A stretch of DNA of 64,000 nucleotides from Micrasema longulum (taxonomy: Eukaryota; Arthropoda; Insecta; Trichoptera; Brachycentridae), in NCBI GenBank assembly GCA_022494885.1, contig JAGVSM010000884.1, positions 115,025-179,024 of the forward strand, read 5' to 3'. This document shows positions 32,860 through 43,775 of the stretch, one piece after another (the stretch's first letter is position 1; every line of letters begins with the position of its first letter). The notes under the pieces were generated by a model that did not search any database, was not told the DNA's origin, and worked only from the letters and a program-made list of their open reading frames with translations. A program made the position numbers and the translations under genes.

Positions 32860-33400
32860 ATTTTTCAGCAATTCCTTTTCTGTTCAAGGTGTTAGACTTT
32901 AAAATGAGCTACCTCTTCATATAAAAAATGCACCTTCAAGAAACGCCCGAGACTTTCCTATATATTTTTAGAATCCTAACGGCCCTTCACTTCAATGTTT
33001 TAAAATAAATAATTTTACTCTTTTTCTTTCCTTGTTTTCTTTCTTTCTCCTTCCAAACCCGTTACCTGATTCCACGTTCCTCATCCCCTGAGATGTATTG
33101 CATAATGTATTTTATTAAAGTTAATACATGCAATCCTTCTCTCCATTTTTTTTCCTTTCTCGGCAAAGCACCCAAATTTGAGTTTGAACCCTTATCTCCC
33201 CATTAAACAACAGCTGTTATTTTTAATTAATTGGGTAATTTATTTTTATTCTGATATATATTTTGGTTTTTAGTTTAAAAAAATAACCAACTCTTTTTTT
33301 ATCTGTCTATTTTTTGGTCGACTGGAAGATTGCTCTTAGCAATAAGTCCGTCAAAGTACTTTTTTTTGTATTTTAAGCTTTTAACAAATAAAAAAATAAA
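32860..33400 (+). pseudogene. LINE C-terminus and 3' UTR
   Basis: The start reads (with a shift) NELPLHIKNAPSRNARDFP. The 3' UTR ends GACTGGAAGATTGCTCTTAG then CAATAAGTCCGTCAAAGTAC, followed by A-rich AAATAAAAAAATAAA. This 'GAxGATxGCTxTTAGCxATAAGxCCGxC' terminus is common at the 3' ends of a widespread lepidopteran LINE family; that statement is from general recollection of such repeats, not a search. Confidence 0.55.
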
Positions 33401-34023
33401 TTTATTGGGTTTGTGAGTTACTTAAAAATAATATTTAATTCTTAAAAGAATCCCCTGGAAACAGTGCTGTAACGTTGTGTTACGTTTAGCAAAAAACGTG
33501 ATATTTTTAATTACAGGTATTGAAAAACTAAAAGTTAACAAATCAATTTACTTAATAATGTATTTTCCATAATTTACGAAAATAATAAAGATATATAAAG
33601 TCACGTGTTCTATGTAGACTTACGAATATGTGGCATCATGGCCACACAAGAATTGATAATGTGTGGTAATTCCTGTAATTTACTATTTTAAGTTCATCAT
33701 AAGGTCAAAGTTTTTTTTCAAATTTATGTAAAGATATGCATGTGATAAAGAATATTAATCGCATTCTTTATGTGGTTAGGCCTTTCTTTATTGAGGGTTT
33801 TCTCAAAAAATATTCGATAGTGTTTTCTAGAATTATAGTTTTTATTTGATATAATGTTGACAGTACAAATATCACAAAATCCCACTTTAAGTGTACTTTA
33901 AAATAATCGGTTTATGTCAATAATTTTGTCAGAAAAATATTAATAATTATTTCGGGATTTTATGGTTTGCGCGATTGGTGAATATTTTGAATGGTAATGT
34001 TTTATGGAAACAAAAGACAAGTG

Positions 34024-34140
34024 ATACTTCAATCCACAAATTTGGAATTAACAGTGACTGGTTTCATCGCTTTAGCGACATCTTCGTTACTGGTCTTGAA
34101 TAAAAATGATGAAACCGGTCACTCGACTTTTATTTCTGCA
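34024..34140 (-). ncRNA. Hammerhead-like ribozyme motif (Penelope type)
   Basis: On the minus strand, 5' to 3': CCAGT with AA linker, core CGAAGA, extra T, stem II GTCGC-TAAA-GCGAT, GAAA, ACCAGT with GTC, then ACTG (partner of stem I). It matches 10,286-10,360. A second, plus-strand half motif GATGAAACCGGTCACTCGAC follows at 34,107-34,128, so the site may be a rearranged tandem. U4 of the core is missing or swapped, so activity is doubtful. Confidence 0.45.
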
Positions 34141-35689
34141 ATGAATTACAATGAACTTTGACAAATACTTTTTTTACTAAAAAAACTTTGATGTTTTTAA
34201 TGGAATGTATAATTTTTAATTAAATTTGTTATTTTAAAAATATTTAAGAATGTGTTTTGGATCTTAAGGACACATTTTATTTTCCAAATAAAAAATTGCC
34301 ATTTTTTCCTTGTACCTTATTGACTTAATTTTGTTAAGTTTATTAAGAATTAAAAATTGAGTATTTCTTCCCTTGGTTAATTTCGTATAAGTTTTTTATT
34401 TGGTACACACGATTTGTGATTGGAATATTTTGATTTGTAGGTCTCGGTTTCTGTTCGAATATTTATTTTAGATCTTAATCTTTTTTTCCGTTTTAATTTC
34501 AGATCCGAAATACAGCGTTTATTGGCAAAAAAGCACACGTAATTCACTTGCAACACAAAAACATAAATAGAATTTTAATAATTTCTAATAGTACAAAGTT
34601 GTTCATTAACATAATTTAACAATGTGAAATTGAAAAGAAATATTCAGCAACCAAACAATCTAGATAGCTAATCTTAATTAAGAAAACTAGGTTTAAAGTA
34701 CGACGAGGACTACAGAATAAAAAAAATAATTCACAAATGTAGAAGGGGAAATAAAAAAAAGAATATTAAAAATAGCTTCTAAAAAAGGTTTCATTAAATT
34801 CTTAGTAACTCTTCCGGCTGACTTCTCCAATTCACAGAAGCCAAACTATAAATTCAATTGGAATTTTATTTTTGGAAGAATCCCTGATCTTTTGAGATAC
34901 AAGTTTAATGTAGCTTAGCTTTTTATCTTCATAAAAGTAATTTGAAATTACATTTCCTATCTCTAAAATGTTTTACTTTTCGGTCAATGTTATCATTTTA
35001 TTTGTAAAACGCCTTGAAAAGTTAATGTTTCAACAGGCTAATTAATAAATGATAATAATGCATTCTGAAGCACGAAATATTTAATAACCATATGCATTCG
35101 ATTTAGTAATAAGTACGTTTGATCGTTTAAAACACACCGCCCTTTCATTCGATTGCTTCAATAAACCGGTTCATTTCAATTTATTTTTTGCCTCGTAACC
35201 CTTCTTTCAAGAGAAATGATTGCAGCCAATTTCGAGGATATGCGTTCTTCGTGCGAATTAATAAAATAAAAGATAAAAGTTCTCTCCATGTGGTACAAGT
35301 TGGTACGAGACCATTACTGAGGGGCTTATGTTTTTATTTTTAAAATTTTATAATTACATCACGATCCTCGCTGGCAAACAACAGATTTTGGAGCTTTGAT
35401 CTCTGGAGAAGAATTCCTGCAAGTTGGTATAAGACAAGCTTTGTGCAAAGTTCATAATGACTAGCTAAATATTTCGATTCTTATTATAAACGAGATAAAT
35501 CAATATCATTATTGTGCTTTAATTATTTTTTTGTGGTTGCTTAGCTTATTATGATGCACGTCATATAGAATATTCAGTACATATTTTACCCAAATAATGC
35601 GCATGTATTTCTAACTTTTTTTATCTACATAACAACACATAAAAACGGATCGTCTACCTTCAGGTGACAAATGATCCAGATACGCTAAA
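34141..35689. other. Nothing recognised
   Basis: AT-rich, stop codons dense in all frames, and no repeat family from the rest of the window was seen. Confidence 0.4.
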
Positions 35690-35745
35690 TTTAATATATC
35701 AATTCCGTGCCTCGTGCACCATTAGGTGCGGGTAAGGGAATTACA
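35690..35745 (+). repeat. SINE-M tail fragment
   Basis: CCTCGTGCACCATTAGGTGC then GGGTAAGGGAATTA is the 3' end of SINE-M. Confidence 0.55.
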
Positions 35746-35964
35746 TAATAAATAACCAATTTAATGATACAATATTTACGAATTATTAGTTACTCTAAAA
35801 TATTTTTCCGTCTGTCCGAATGCCTAATCATCATAAAAAAGCTTGAAGTTATCACTTGGGCTGCGATTATAAATGCTTTCTATATCGGTACATATCGAGA
35901 CGGTATAAACTAACATCGATATTTATGTACGAAAATGTGTACGTTTGAACGAAAATTCAAAGTA

Positions 35965-36100
35965 TCTTCGTCGGTAACCGATAATTAAACATGTTTAGAA
36001 AAATATATGTATTGTATTTTTCTAACGGAAAACTTAATTTTACTTCGTAGATAAAATTAAAGAAAAACTTTAACTTCCTATTAGAATACAGATCCTGTTC
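35965..36100 (+). repeat. Dispersed repeat G, copy 2
   Basis: Same orientation and block order as 6,458-6,610. Confidence 0.55.
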
Positions 36101-36235
36101 TTAATAATTTTATTTAAGTATTTACCGGAAAAAAACTCTTGCATATGTTTAGTGTTAGAGTAAAAAAATTAACTGTACCTACACTTAAGATAATATTTAG
36201 TTTTATATAAATTATCCTTACACTGTATAATATTC

Positions 36236-36300
36236 ACCAGTCTGAAGATGCCCATTAGAGGGTGAAAGCGCTAATTGCTCAAATAAATGGGTGGAAGTGT
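36236..36300 (+). ncRNA. Hammerhead-like motif
   Basis: CTGAAGATGCCCATTAGAGG then GTGAAAGCGC: intact CTGANGA core, extra T, stem II GCCC/GGGT, GAAA. The downstream GUH and stem I partners are not convincing. Probably a solo Penelope-type terminus. Confidence 0.4.
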
Positions 36301-37885
36301 ACCAAGTATCTTTAAATTAATAACTTTTATGTAAATATAAGTTATTACATCATTACAGTGGAATTCCATCAAGAAATGTCAATAAATAATTTAAATTAAA
36401 TAGTTACACTTTTATGCACCTATATCATTAAACAGTAATTATTGTTAGTATATACGAAAACTTTGTAAATATTTCAGTTAGTTTGATAATGTATTAATAA
36501 GACGAAACGCGTCACATTTTACGCTCTTATATTTTTTTTAAAAAAGGAGAATTAAATTCAATAAAAGTATTTTATTTTGGATACCTTGCCAAATACGCAT
36601 TTTTCAAATTTCAAACGACAAACCCAAAAATACAGATTTCATGAGAATTGTTTGTTATTTTTATGAATTATTATAGTAGAAAATTATATATTTATTTGTT
36701 CATTAAAAAATACACTAGTTTCAATATTAATGAACATATTAAGGCTTTTTAGGCTATGCCCGTGTCAAGCCATAATAATTAACAATAAAAATACATAGTA
36801 AAATTGATAAGATTAAATTATAATGACAAGTGATGCAATATAATAACAATCTATAAAAAAAGGTATAAGTAATAAATAATAACATTCCGAAGAATACAAT
36901 GCAAAAAAGATAATCAGAAATAATTTAAAAATATAAATTATACAAATTAAGATTCACACATAATCAAATATACAAAATAATGGTATCATTAAAATCAACA
37001 AAATAAAAGTAAAATATAGTAGTATTAAAAAAAAAAACAAAATAAAAGTATCATTGAAATCAACAGAAAAAGAATGTATATAAAGACATGATTGAAATGA
37101 TAATTGAGATTTGTTTTCAAGAAACTCACTTAATAATATAGTAAGAAATATAAAAAAAAGGAATAATAAATAACATGCCAAATAATTATATTAATTATAT
37201 TTTTAGAGTTATTTTTTTTATTTAACCATGATATATTTAGATATTTAAATTTAAACAAAATAACGTTTGTTTTCTTCACCCTAGTGTTACGGAACGTTTT
37301 TTATAATTGTATTTTAGCGTATATCCTTATTAAATATAGAAAATTATATTTTTTATATAAAATAAAACAAAATACTAAAATACATAGGTATGACACCAAT
37401 GTCTAATGGATGATATTTCTTAATTGAATGAATTTCCTAGGTTCGTATTATAGTTATTGGTCCAGCATATTATTTTCTGATCGTTTCATAGAGGATGCAT
37501 ATAATATCATTATTGTACATATGTTTATTATAAATACTTAAAAATTGATCCCATATTTAATCTTGAATGACTCGACTATTACTTATGATTTCATTTATAA
37601 TATGTAAACAAAATAGTATTTTTGTGGCTTAAAAAAATATTTACATTGTTGATATTTTTAGTGCAGGTATCGTTGCTATATTCATTCAAAAACAAAGTTA
37701 AGTGGCACAAAATAATATCTATATATAATACGCCAATTCAATGAAAAAATAACGCTGTCACAAAACAATAGAATTTGCGTGTTTATACATTTATATTTGC
37801 ATTACCTTCCTATTTCCAAACTGGTTGATTCAGCAACGAAATTCTAATTCCTAAAAAAAAAACTAATTTATGGGCAGATTCATTT
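36301..37885. other. AT-rich stretch, nothing recognised
   Basis: Extremely AT-rich (36,700-37,400 especially), without a credible ORF. The 75-codon minus frame at 36,954-37,181 is a hydrophobic chance frame. Confidence 0.5.
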
Positions 37886-37917
37886 AATTGGACGTATATA
37901 TGCAGAAAAGATCCAAC
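37886..37917 (+). repeat. 32-bp inverted repeat, left copy
   Basis: AATTGGACGTATATATGCAG plus 12 further bases are perfectly repeated in reverse complement at 39,293-39,324. The codons IGRIYAEKIQ can be read in it on this strand and in the partner on the minus strand. Confidence 0.85.
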
Positions 37918-38167
37918 TGTCAAATTACAGTTTTTAGATATTTGAGGAAATATAAGATCACCCTAATATAAAATTATAGATAATTACTTGATTTTAAAAA
38001 TTATTGTTAGTGATGGAAATAGTATTTTTCTTGCCAATGGTGTTTCATTTGTTCAAAATTAACATTTCATTAATGAGTTATATACCTATTTATGGAGCTG
38101 GATCATTTTTGCTTAAACAGATTTTAAGATTTTTAAATGCAAAAAAAGTTCAAACTACATTTTGTTA

Positions 38168-38557
38168 CACAATAAGTTTTTCTGGGTTATTATGCCGTGT
38201 GTCGTTCGTACTCTCTACCGACGTTTCGGATCGCGTTACAGCGTCCATCATCAGGGTTGATGTTATTTGTGTATAAATATGTGTTACGTTAGGTACTTAG
38301 AATTTTTACCGTGTCGTAGTCGTTTTTGTGTGATGTTATGTATTTGGGACTTGTACAGTGTCGTAGTCGTTTAGATTAATGTGTACCATTATGTACTTAG
38401 GATCTATACCGTATCACAAATCTGTGTTACATTGCAATCTTTATGTGATTTCTTTATGACTGGGTACCAGGATGTTTTTAATCGCATCCCATCATCTCTG
38501 TTTATGTACGAAAGTACGAACGACACACGGCATAATAACCCAGAAAAACTTATTGTG
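38168..38557. mobile_element. 45-bp inverted repeat element with hammerhead
   Basis: Arms 38,168-38,212 and 38,513-38,557 are perfect reverse complements over 45 bp. The 300-bp interior carries a hammerhead-like core on the minus strand at its left side, and about three imperfect ~50-bp units with the shared words CGTGTCGTAGTCG, GTGTCGTAGTCG and TGTACTTAGGA-type blocks (38,275-38,410). No ORF. The architecture suggests a non-autonomous element of the Penelope/retrozyme kind or a MITE. Confidence 0.7.
38213..38262 (-). ncRNA. Hammerhead ribozyme candidate
   Basis: Minus strand, 5' to 3': ACC (stem I), CTGATGA (38,254-38,248, exact core), one extra T, stem II GGA-CGC / GCG-A-TCC with a 6-nt loop and a single bulged A, GAAA (38,227-38,224), minimal stem III AC-GT, cleavage triplet GTC, then GGT pairing with ACC. 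All conserved core bases of a hammerhead are present. The very short stem III matches the form known from Penelope-like elements and retrozymes, which act as dimers. Confidence 0.6.
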
Positions 38558-38869
38558 CATCTTAACGGCCGTGAAAATCTAAGAAGTTTAATACATTTTG
38601 TTAAATTTGGCTACTGGGTTTGTACAGAGAAAAATCGGAAAATTTACTCAAAAACCCTCTAAAATAATGAATAGTATAAGTCCATATTGTATAACTCTAT
38701 AATTGTAGTTTTTTGTTAAAAAACCATGATTATCATTATTTTTATTATTATATTGGATTTATTATGTATAATTAGTTAATGGACACGTCATTATATCCAT
38801 GAAATATGCAAAAAAAAAATATTTGTCTGCCTATACAGACATACAAATGTATTTGTAATTTATTATCTT

Positions 38870-39020
38870 ATATCATCATTCAATTTATACACCTAATTGG
38901 GCATAGGACATTGCATTCGTACACCTATCGTAGCGTATCCAGGGATAATTTAGAATTATGAGCAAATATTGATCACTTTTGGTACATGAAGGTAAGATGA
39001 TCAGTTTTATGTAATTATAT
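38870..39020 (-). repeat. SINE-M fragment
   Basis: CACCTAATTGGGCATAGGAC, CATTGCATTCGTACACCTAT and GGTAAGATGATCAGTTTTAT are the reverse complement of the SINE-M 3' half. Confidence 0.6.
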
Positions 39021-39272
39021 GAAGTAGACGGAATACTTGTATTTGCGCTATTCCTGATGCAAAAATTTCTTTTACATATCTTTTATACGAAAACATTTTT
39101 CAACTACATTTAGAGCAAATATCATTGGACTCTTTGTGCAAAATGTAAAATTCTAGTATCGCGTTATGGATTATGTTTTAAAATTGAATTACTACTAAGT
39201 GTTTGTCTAACCGGATAGATCTTTTTTGTTTAAATATAAATGAGATATTCTCTATCGATTTTAACAATAAAT

Positions 39273-39584
39273 TCAAAAAAGATCTAAAGTGAGTTGGATC
39301 TTTTCTGCATATATACGTCCAATTGTAATCACGTTTTTAGTGATAACGTTTTTGGTTCCATCCCATTTGTATTGTTTTTCTAACGGAGTTTTGTATGCCG
39401 TTCGTTGCATAAAATGCCAAATCCAAATAAACACTGCAAAACCTTGGGATGTTTTGTGAAATAATGCTTGTGGCAAATGAGGACAATTCGATGACGTTCG
39501 CTGACCGTGACAGATCCAAAGATACTCCGACATCGATATGGTAAAATCATCCGCTGGATTCATATGTTTGTTTACAGAACTCAA
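39273..39584 (-). pseudogene. Possible Helitron protein fragment
   Basis: The minus frame includes SMSEYLWICHGQRTSSNC, PHLPQALFHKTSQGFAVF, TAYKTPLEKQYKWDGTKNVI and TIGRIYAEKIQL. A second minus frame overlaps with RSANVIELSSF. The order 'VI.L..HLP' then 'Y.WD' then 'GR.Y' loosely follows the Helitron replication-helicase protein after the Rep domain. That is a weak, pattern-level match. It ends inside the 32-bp inverted repeat at 39,293-39,324. Confidence 0.25.
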
Positions 39585-39714
39585 TTAGTATTTAGTTCCA
39601 TAATATAAGTGAACTGTAAACATTTTAAACACGTTGCTATATTATACGTAGTACAACAGAGGCGGAAAAGAATGTGGATGTACGAAATTTAATTCTGTAT
39701 TAGTAATCTTGTCT

Positions 39715-39995
39715 TTGTACGGGCGGATAAAGAATACAGTTCTGTGTACGAAATAGAACCAGACCCTGGGCGAGAGTTTACAACTCGATGGCTACTCGCA
39801 GATAAAAATCCTGAGGTCCTGGGTTCGATTCGAAATTTTTGTTTGTAAGGTTTTTTACACTGCAATATTTCACTGTCCCTGGACTGGCACCTGAAGCGTA
39901 AGACTGGTCAACTTACCTTCCTGTATCACATTATCGAGATATTTAAACAATGCAGTGCCCTTTGTACCATCAGGCGAGGATTAATGATCGATTTT
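39715..39995 (+). repeat. SINE-M, long copy
   Basis: A head region with GAGGTCCTGGGTTCGATTCG (B box), then CCTGGACTGGCACCTGAAGC, GTAAGACTGGTCAACTTACC and TGCAGTGCCCTTTGTACCAT. It carries an extra 5' segment (GAACCAGACCCTGGGCGAGA, CTCGATGGCTACTCGCAGAT) that is also found in the copy at 52,568-52,905. Confidence 0.75.
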
Positions 39996-40031
39996 GATTA
40001 ATTATCTTTAGACATCTCTAATAAAAAATAT

Positions 40032-40056
40032 GCCGTTTTTTTTTTTTTTTTTTTAA
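40032..40056. repeat. Homopolymer T run
   Basis: About 20 consecutive T in otherwise unremarkable sequence just after the SINE-M copy. Confidence 0.8.
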
Positions 40057-40957
40057 ATGCTGTCCACCTCAGACCAGGTATTTACTATATCTAGTGAGAA
40101 TAGACAGTGCATAATATGTTTGTTTATATTTTAATTTGGCTTTTTTGTATGTTTCTTACGTTCTTTACTATTTTGCAAACATTATAATAATAATATGATT
40201 TACTTATAATAAATGCTGATTTTTTTGGCACTGAACTGAATTGAACTGATTATGGTTTTATGATGATGATTGATCCCATACCCCTATGATATATGCTGAT
40301 ATGTTAATTTTGCCTTAATTTAAGGGGGAAAAGCAAAAAAAGTAACTGTTAAAAATCTGATTTCATTTTGTGTCAACATATCATGCTGAATAAATTGTGT
40401 TAATTGGAAGAATGTAGTGAAAAAATAAGCATAAGTTTGATTATCTAGTCTTTACGTAAAAAAAATTCAACATACGCAGTATTTGGCATATTATATGAGT
40501 ACTAAGCCAATGGATGCAAATAAGGGAATGATTTGTACTTAAAACTAACTGTGTTATTCAATGTATTTACTCAAAGTATCATGAAATATAACATACTTTT
40601 TTTTAAACCAGTCCATCTCTGATTATTATTTAATAAATACGAAATATGTGGATGTCAAAAATAGCGATCGTAAGTTTGTAATACACATTTATCAAAACAA
40701 ATTGTTAATGGCCTCGTCCACGAATTGAAAAGTGTTTGTTTTATTCTTATTATTTATGCAAATTAAAAATATTACATAGATTCCCGCTTTGCAGATTATT
40801 GCATCTATAATTCTGTTTATACTTCATATCAACAGAGTTGGATACAGCGAGATGCGAGATTTATTTAAAAATCTCATTTTTTCGGGTCCTTTCAGAGTAT
40901 CTTGGAATACTTTTAGGAAGTTAAAAATAATTTTGATTCTTATTTAAATTTATTTCA
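40057..40957. other. Nothing recognised
   Basis: AT-rich with no credible ORF or matched repeat. Confidence 0.4.
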
Positions 40958-41347
40958 ACAGAGAGGGAAAACATTTTTGAGAAGGAAATATGGAAGTCTA
41001 GGCATTTACAGGGCTTATGACCTGTCATTGGCTGGTTTAGTGGCCACTTTACACTGTGTAACATTCACCATTCTGCCCATGTTTGAACATCCACATTTCC
41101 TCGACTCTTCCATCTGTTGACTTTTGTGAAGTGAAAGAGCTGAAACCTTTATCACGTGGGTGAGATTCATCCGGCTGAACCAAATCACCTACTAGGCAAC
41201 GCCTGAAAACTTTGTGAATGTTACACAGTGTGTAAAGTGGCCACTCAAACCAGCCAATGCCAGGTCATAAGCCCTGTAAATGCCTAGACTTACATATTCC
41301 CTTCTCAAAAATGTTTTCCCGGTTTTCTCTGTTGAAATAAATTTGAA
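40958..41347. mobile_element. Rep-A as a fold-back pair
   Basis: A complete plus-strand Rep-A (40,958-41,210, including the CTAGGCAACGCCTGAAAA end) is followed immediately by an inverted partial copy (41,211-41,347). Its GTTACACAGTGTGTAAAGTG, GTCATAAGCCCTGTAAATGC and TTCTCAAAAATGTTTTCCC are the reverse complement of the left ~135 bp. Both outer ends lie in AAATTTATTTCAACAGAGAG and its complement. The unit would fold into a hairpin of ~135 bp with a ~115-nt loop. Confidence 0.8.
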
Positions 41348-41954
41348 TATGAACAACTCCCTAGGGAAGAAATCCAGCCAGTCTGCAATCATTTGGACAT
41401 AATCAAACATGGTTTAATTTTGATTCAATTACAATTAGGAATTTCTTCAAATTGTAAGCTGGCGGAAATTTCTAATTTGAATGTTAATTCGCCATCATTA
41501 GTACCCAGTACATTTATCTTTCATACTTTGTTTTCGATTGACAATGTTACGTAATCGTGACTTTTTACCAAAGTTATTAATACGTTTTGAAACCGTCTAC
41601 CGAAATCTGTGTCACTCAAAACGTGGCAAGTATAATTGTTCGTGTCATCTTTGATACTAGACACCACAGGTCTAGGTATCTGCATTACTCACTGAATGTC
41701 AAGTTCTTTTGCTGGTCTCCTGTATTTTCGATAATTGTATTGTGTCGCGTCGTTCCGCGTGATTAATAAATTGTACTAGCGGAATAAAAGATATTAGATA
41801 CCAATTAAAACCTTATTATGGAACACGATTCAAGTGATTGAAATACAAGCTCATCATGCAGTCATATCAACCGAAAACACAATCTGAATTCCTAATTCGA
41901 CATACCTATTAGACTATTTGAAATGTTTTTTATTTTTATGTTTTAATGCTGCAA

Positions 41955-42293
41955 ATTAAACCCTGTCACATCCGAAACCACGATGATCAGTATGGCCATA
42001 AAAACATATTAGCATATTAAAAAAAAAATTAAAACAAAGTTTTTTTTTAAAATAACGTATTTAAAAAAACAAATCGTTGCTTTCTTCTGCAGGGGAGAAG
42101 TGAGGGGAGCGCGGCGAAGTATCAAACTCCCCCCTTTCCACTCCTTGTTTTACCCCTGCAGAAGTAAACAACCATTTGCTTTTTTTGATATATTTTTTTT
42201 TTAAATTTATTCGTTCTAAAAAATATTTTGATGTGCCAATATGTTTTCTTGCTCATACTTATCATCGTGGTTTCGGATGTGACAGGGTTTAAT
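41955..42293. mobile_element. 339-bp fold-back MITE
   Basis: The termini ATTAAACCCTGTCACATCCG, AAACCACGATGAT and AGTATG are mirrored at the right end (CATACTTATCATCGTGG, TTTCGGATGTGACAGGGTTT then AAT). A second, nested inverted pair, CTTCTGCAGGGG at 42,087 and CCCCTGCAGAAG at 42,154, flanks the GC-rich centre. No ORF. No convincing target-site duplication was seen. Confidence 0.8.
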
Positions 42294-42359
42294 GAACACC
42301 CTGTATATTATGCAAAGTCATGTACCATCGTTAAAATTGTAACAATGAAGGAAGGAGGA

Positions 42360-42410
42360 GTCATGTTTTGAAACCGGTCGGCAGATAAAATATATTTAGT
42401 GATTTTGAAC
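42360..42410 (+). repeat. Penelope-type GAAACCGGTC half motif
   Basis: CATGTTTTGAAACCGGTCGG resembles the 3' half of the hammerhead-like arms at 10,125 and 34,107. The 5' half of the core is missing. Confidence 0.3.
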
Positions 42411-42689
42411 AAAGTTAATATTTATTTATATTTTTAACAAGGAAATCAAAAAGTTAGTGCTTCAAATGTTAATTTCATGAAGATTAAGAGTTGTCAGTTC
42501 TGAAATTTTGAAATATTACAATTGAAAACACCCTTTTATAAATAATTCATTTCGATCTTGCTGAGAGTTAAACCCAGAACCTTAGACGTGGTAGCCAAGA
42601 AGATATTTATTTAGCAATGTTTTGAGGGTGTCCAAATTTATGCAGATAAGGCCTGGATTTAACGCCCTAGGGAGCTTTTAATATTAACA

Positions 42690-43630
42690 TGTTACAAGAG
42701 AGATGAACAACGTTTTAGATAAACGAATATAGAAGTCTGAGCATCTACAGGGCTGATGACATGTCATTTATTTATTTTATTTGACACTTTATATACATAT
42801 ACAATATATATACATATAAGGGTGGGCATATTGCCTTAAGGCAATTTCTTCCTACCTACCCAAACCGTTTAGTTTGAGAAAATTATAAATACATGGACAT
42901 GTTGAATCTTACAATTTTATGCAAAAATATTAAAAATAAATATTAACAAAATAAATATATATATATATATATTTAAAAAAAAAAATAACACCATACAATG
43001 AAGAGTGGAGAGGGGATGGGAAGGAAAGAAGAGGGATAAAGGAACAATTTAAATATTTAGATAGTGACATTTTAATCTTGACTTAAATGTAAATAAAGGA
43101 GTGTCTCTAACATTAGTGGGTATCCACAATCGAGCGACTACTACTGTGAAAGAAGGGACAAGAAAATTAGAGCGATGACAGGGTATTAAAAGGGTTCTCT
43201 CGTTACGAGAACGAAGAGATAGTCCGTGTTGTGAAAGAGGTTGGATGAGTTCTCTCAGATAAACAGGCGAAGTGGAATTATTTAAAATATTGTGAAGAAG
43301 TGTTAGAATGTGAATGTTTCTTCTATGCCTGATACTGAGCCAGTGTAGTTGCGTGCGATACTCGATTATGTGGTCAAATTTGCGAAAATCAAAGATATAA
43401 CGAATACAAATATTCTACAATCGTTCTAACTTATCAAGTAATTCAGAGTTAGAATCATTAGCTGGTTTCAGTGGCTACTTTACATACTGTGTAACATTCA
43501 ACATCCACGTTCCATCCATTCATCCATCTGTTGATGTTCGTGAATTTAAAGAGCTGAAACCTTTATTAATGCAGCTGAGATTCGTCTGGTTGAATTACTT
43601 CACTTACATACTAGGCAACGCAAAATTTTA
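42690..43630 (+). repeat. Rep-A split by a LINE insertion
   Basis: Left part 42,690-42,768 (GAATATAGAAGTCTGAGCAT, CTACAGGGCTGATGACATGT) and right part 43,455-43,630 (GCTGGTTTCAGTGGCTACTT, GAGATTCGTCTGGTTGAATT, CTAGGCAACG) join into one Rep-A. The break falls within the CCTGTCATTGGCTGG region, with TCATT on both sides as a possible target-site duplication. Confidence 0.75.
42769..43454 (-). pseudogene. LINE 3' end (family F) nested in Rep-A
   Basis: The minus strand reads LYKLERLQNRCLRYI-like residues then FDHIIEYRTQLHWLSIRHRR, NIHILTLLHNILNNSTSPVY, LRELIQPLSQHGLSLRSRNE, and VVARLWIPTNVRDTPLFTFK. This is the standard C-terminus of CR1-type LINE ORF2 proteins ('LHWLPIxxRR', 'LWNSLPxxxRxxxxLxxFK'). 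The 3' UTR with CTTAAGGCAATATGCCCACC faces 42,769. It is truncated on its 5' side at 43,454. Confidence 0.75.
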
Positions 43631-43775
43631 CAATTTTTTTACTTTTTAACCAGGTGGATTAATCAACAATGTTTTTAGTTTGTCTAAATTTACGTAGACG
43701 GACTTGATTCAACCTCCGATAAAAAAAATCATAGCATTGATCATAAGTAAGATTTATAAAAATTAAAAAATATTA

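Noticed and set aside
38004..38276. 90-codon ORF with a hydrophobic start
   Set aside because: Its second half is the inverted-repeat arm and the hammerhead region read in sense; no protein match.
41720..42300. CACGATGAT/ATCATCGTGG motifs as a regulatory palindrome
   Set aside because: Explained as the terminal repeats of the 339-bp fold-back MITE.
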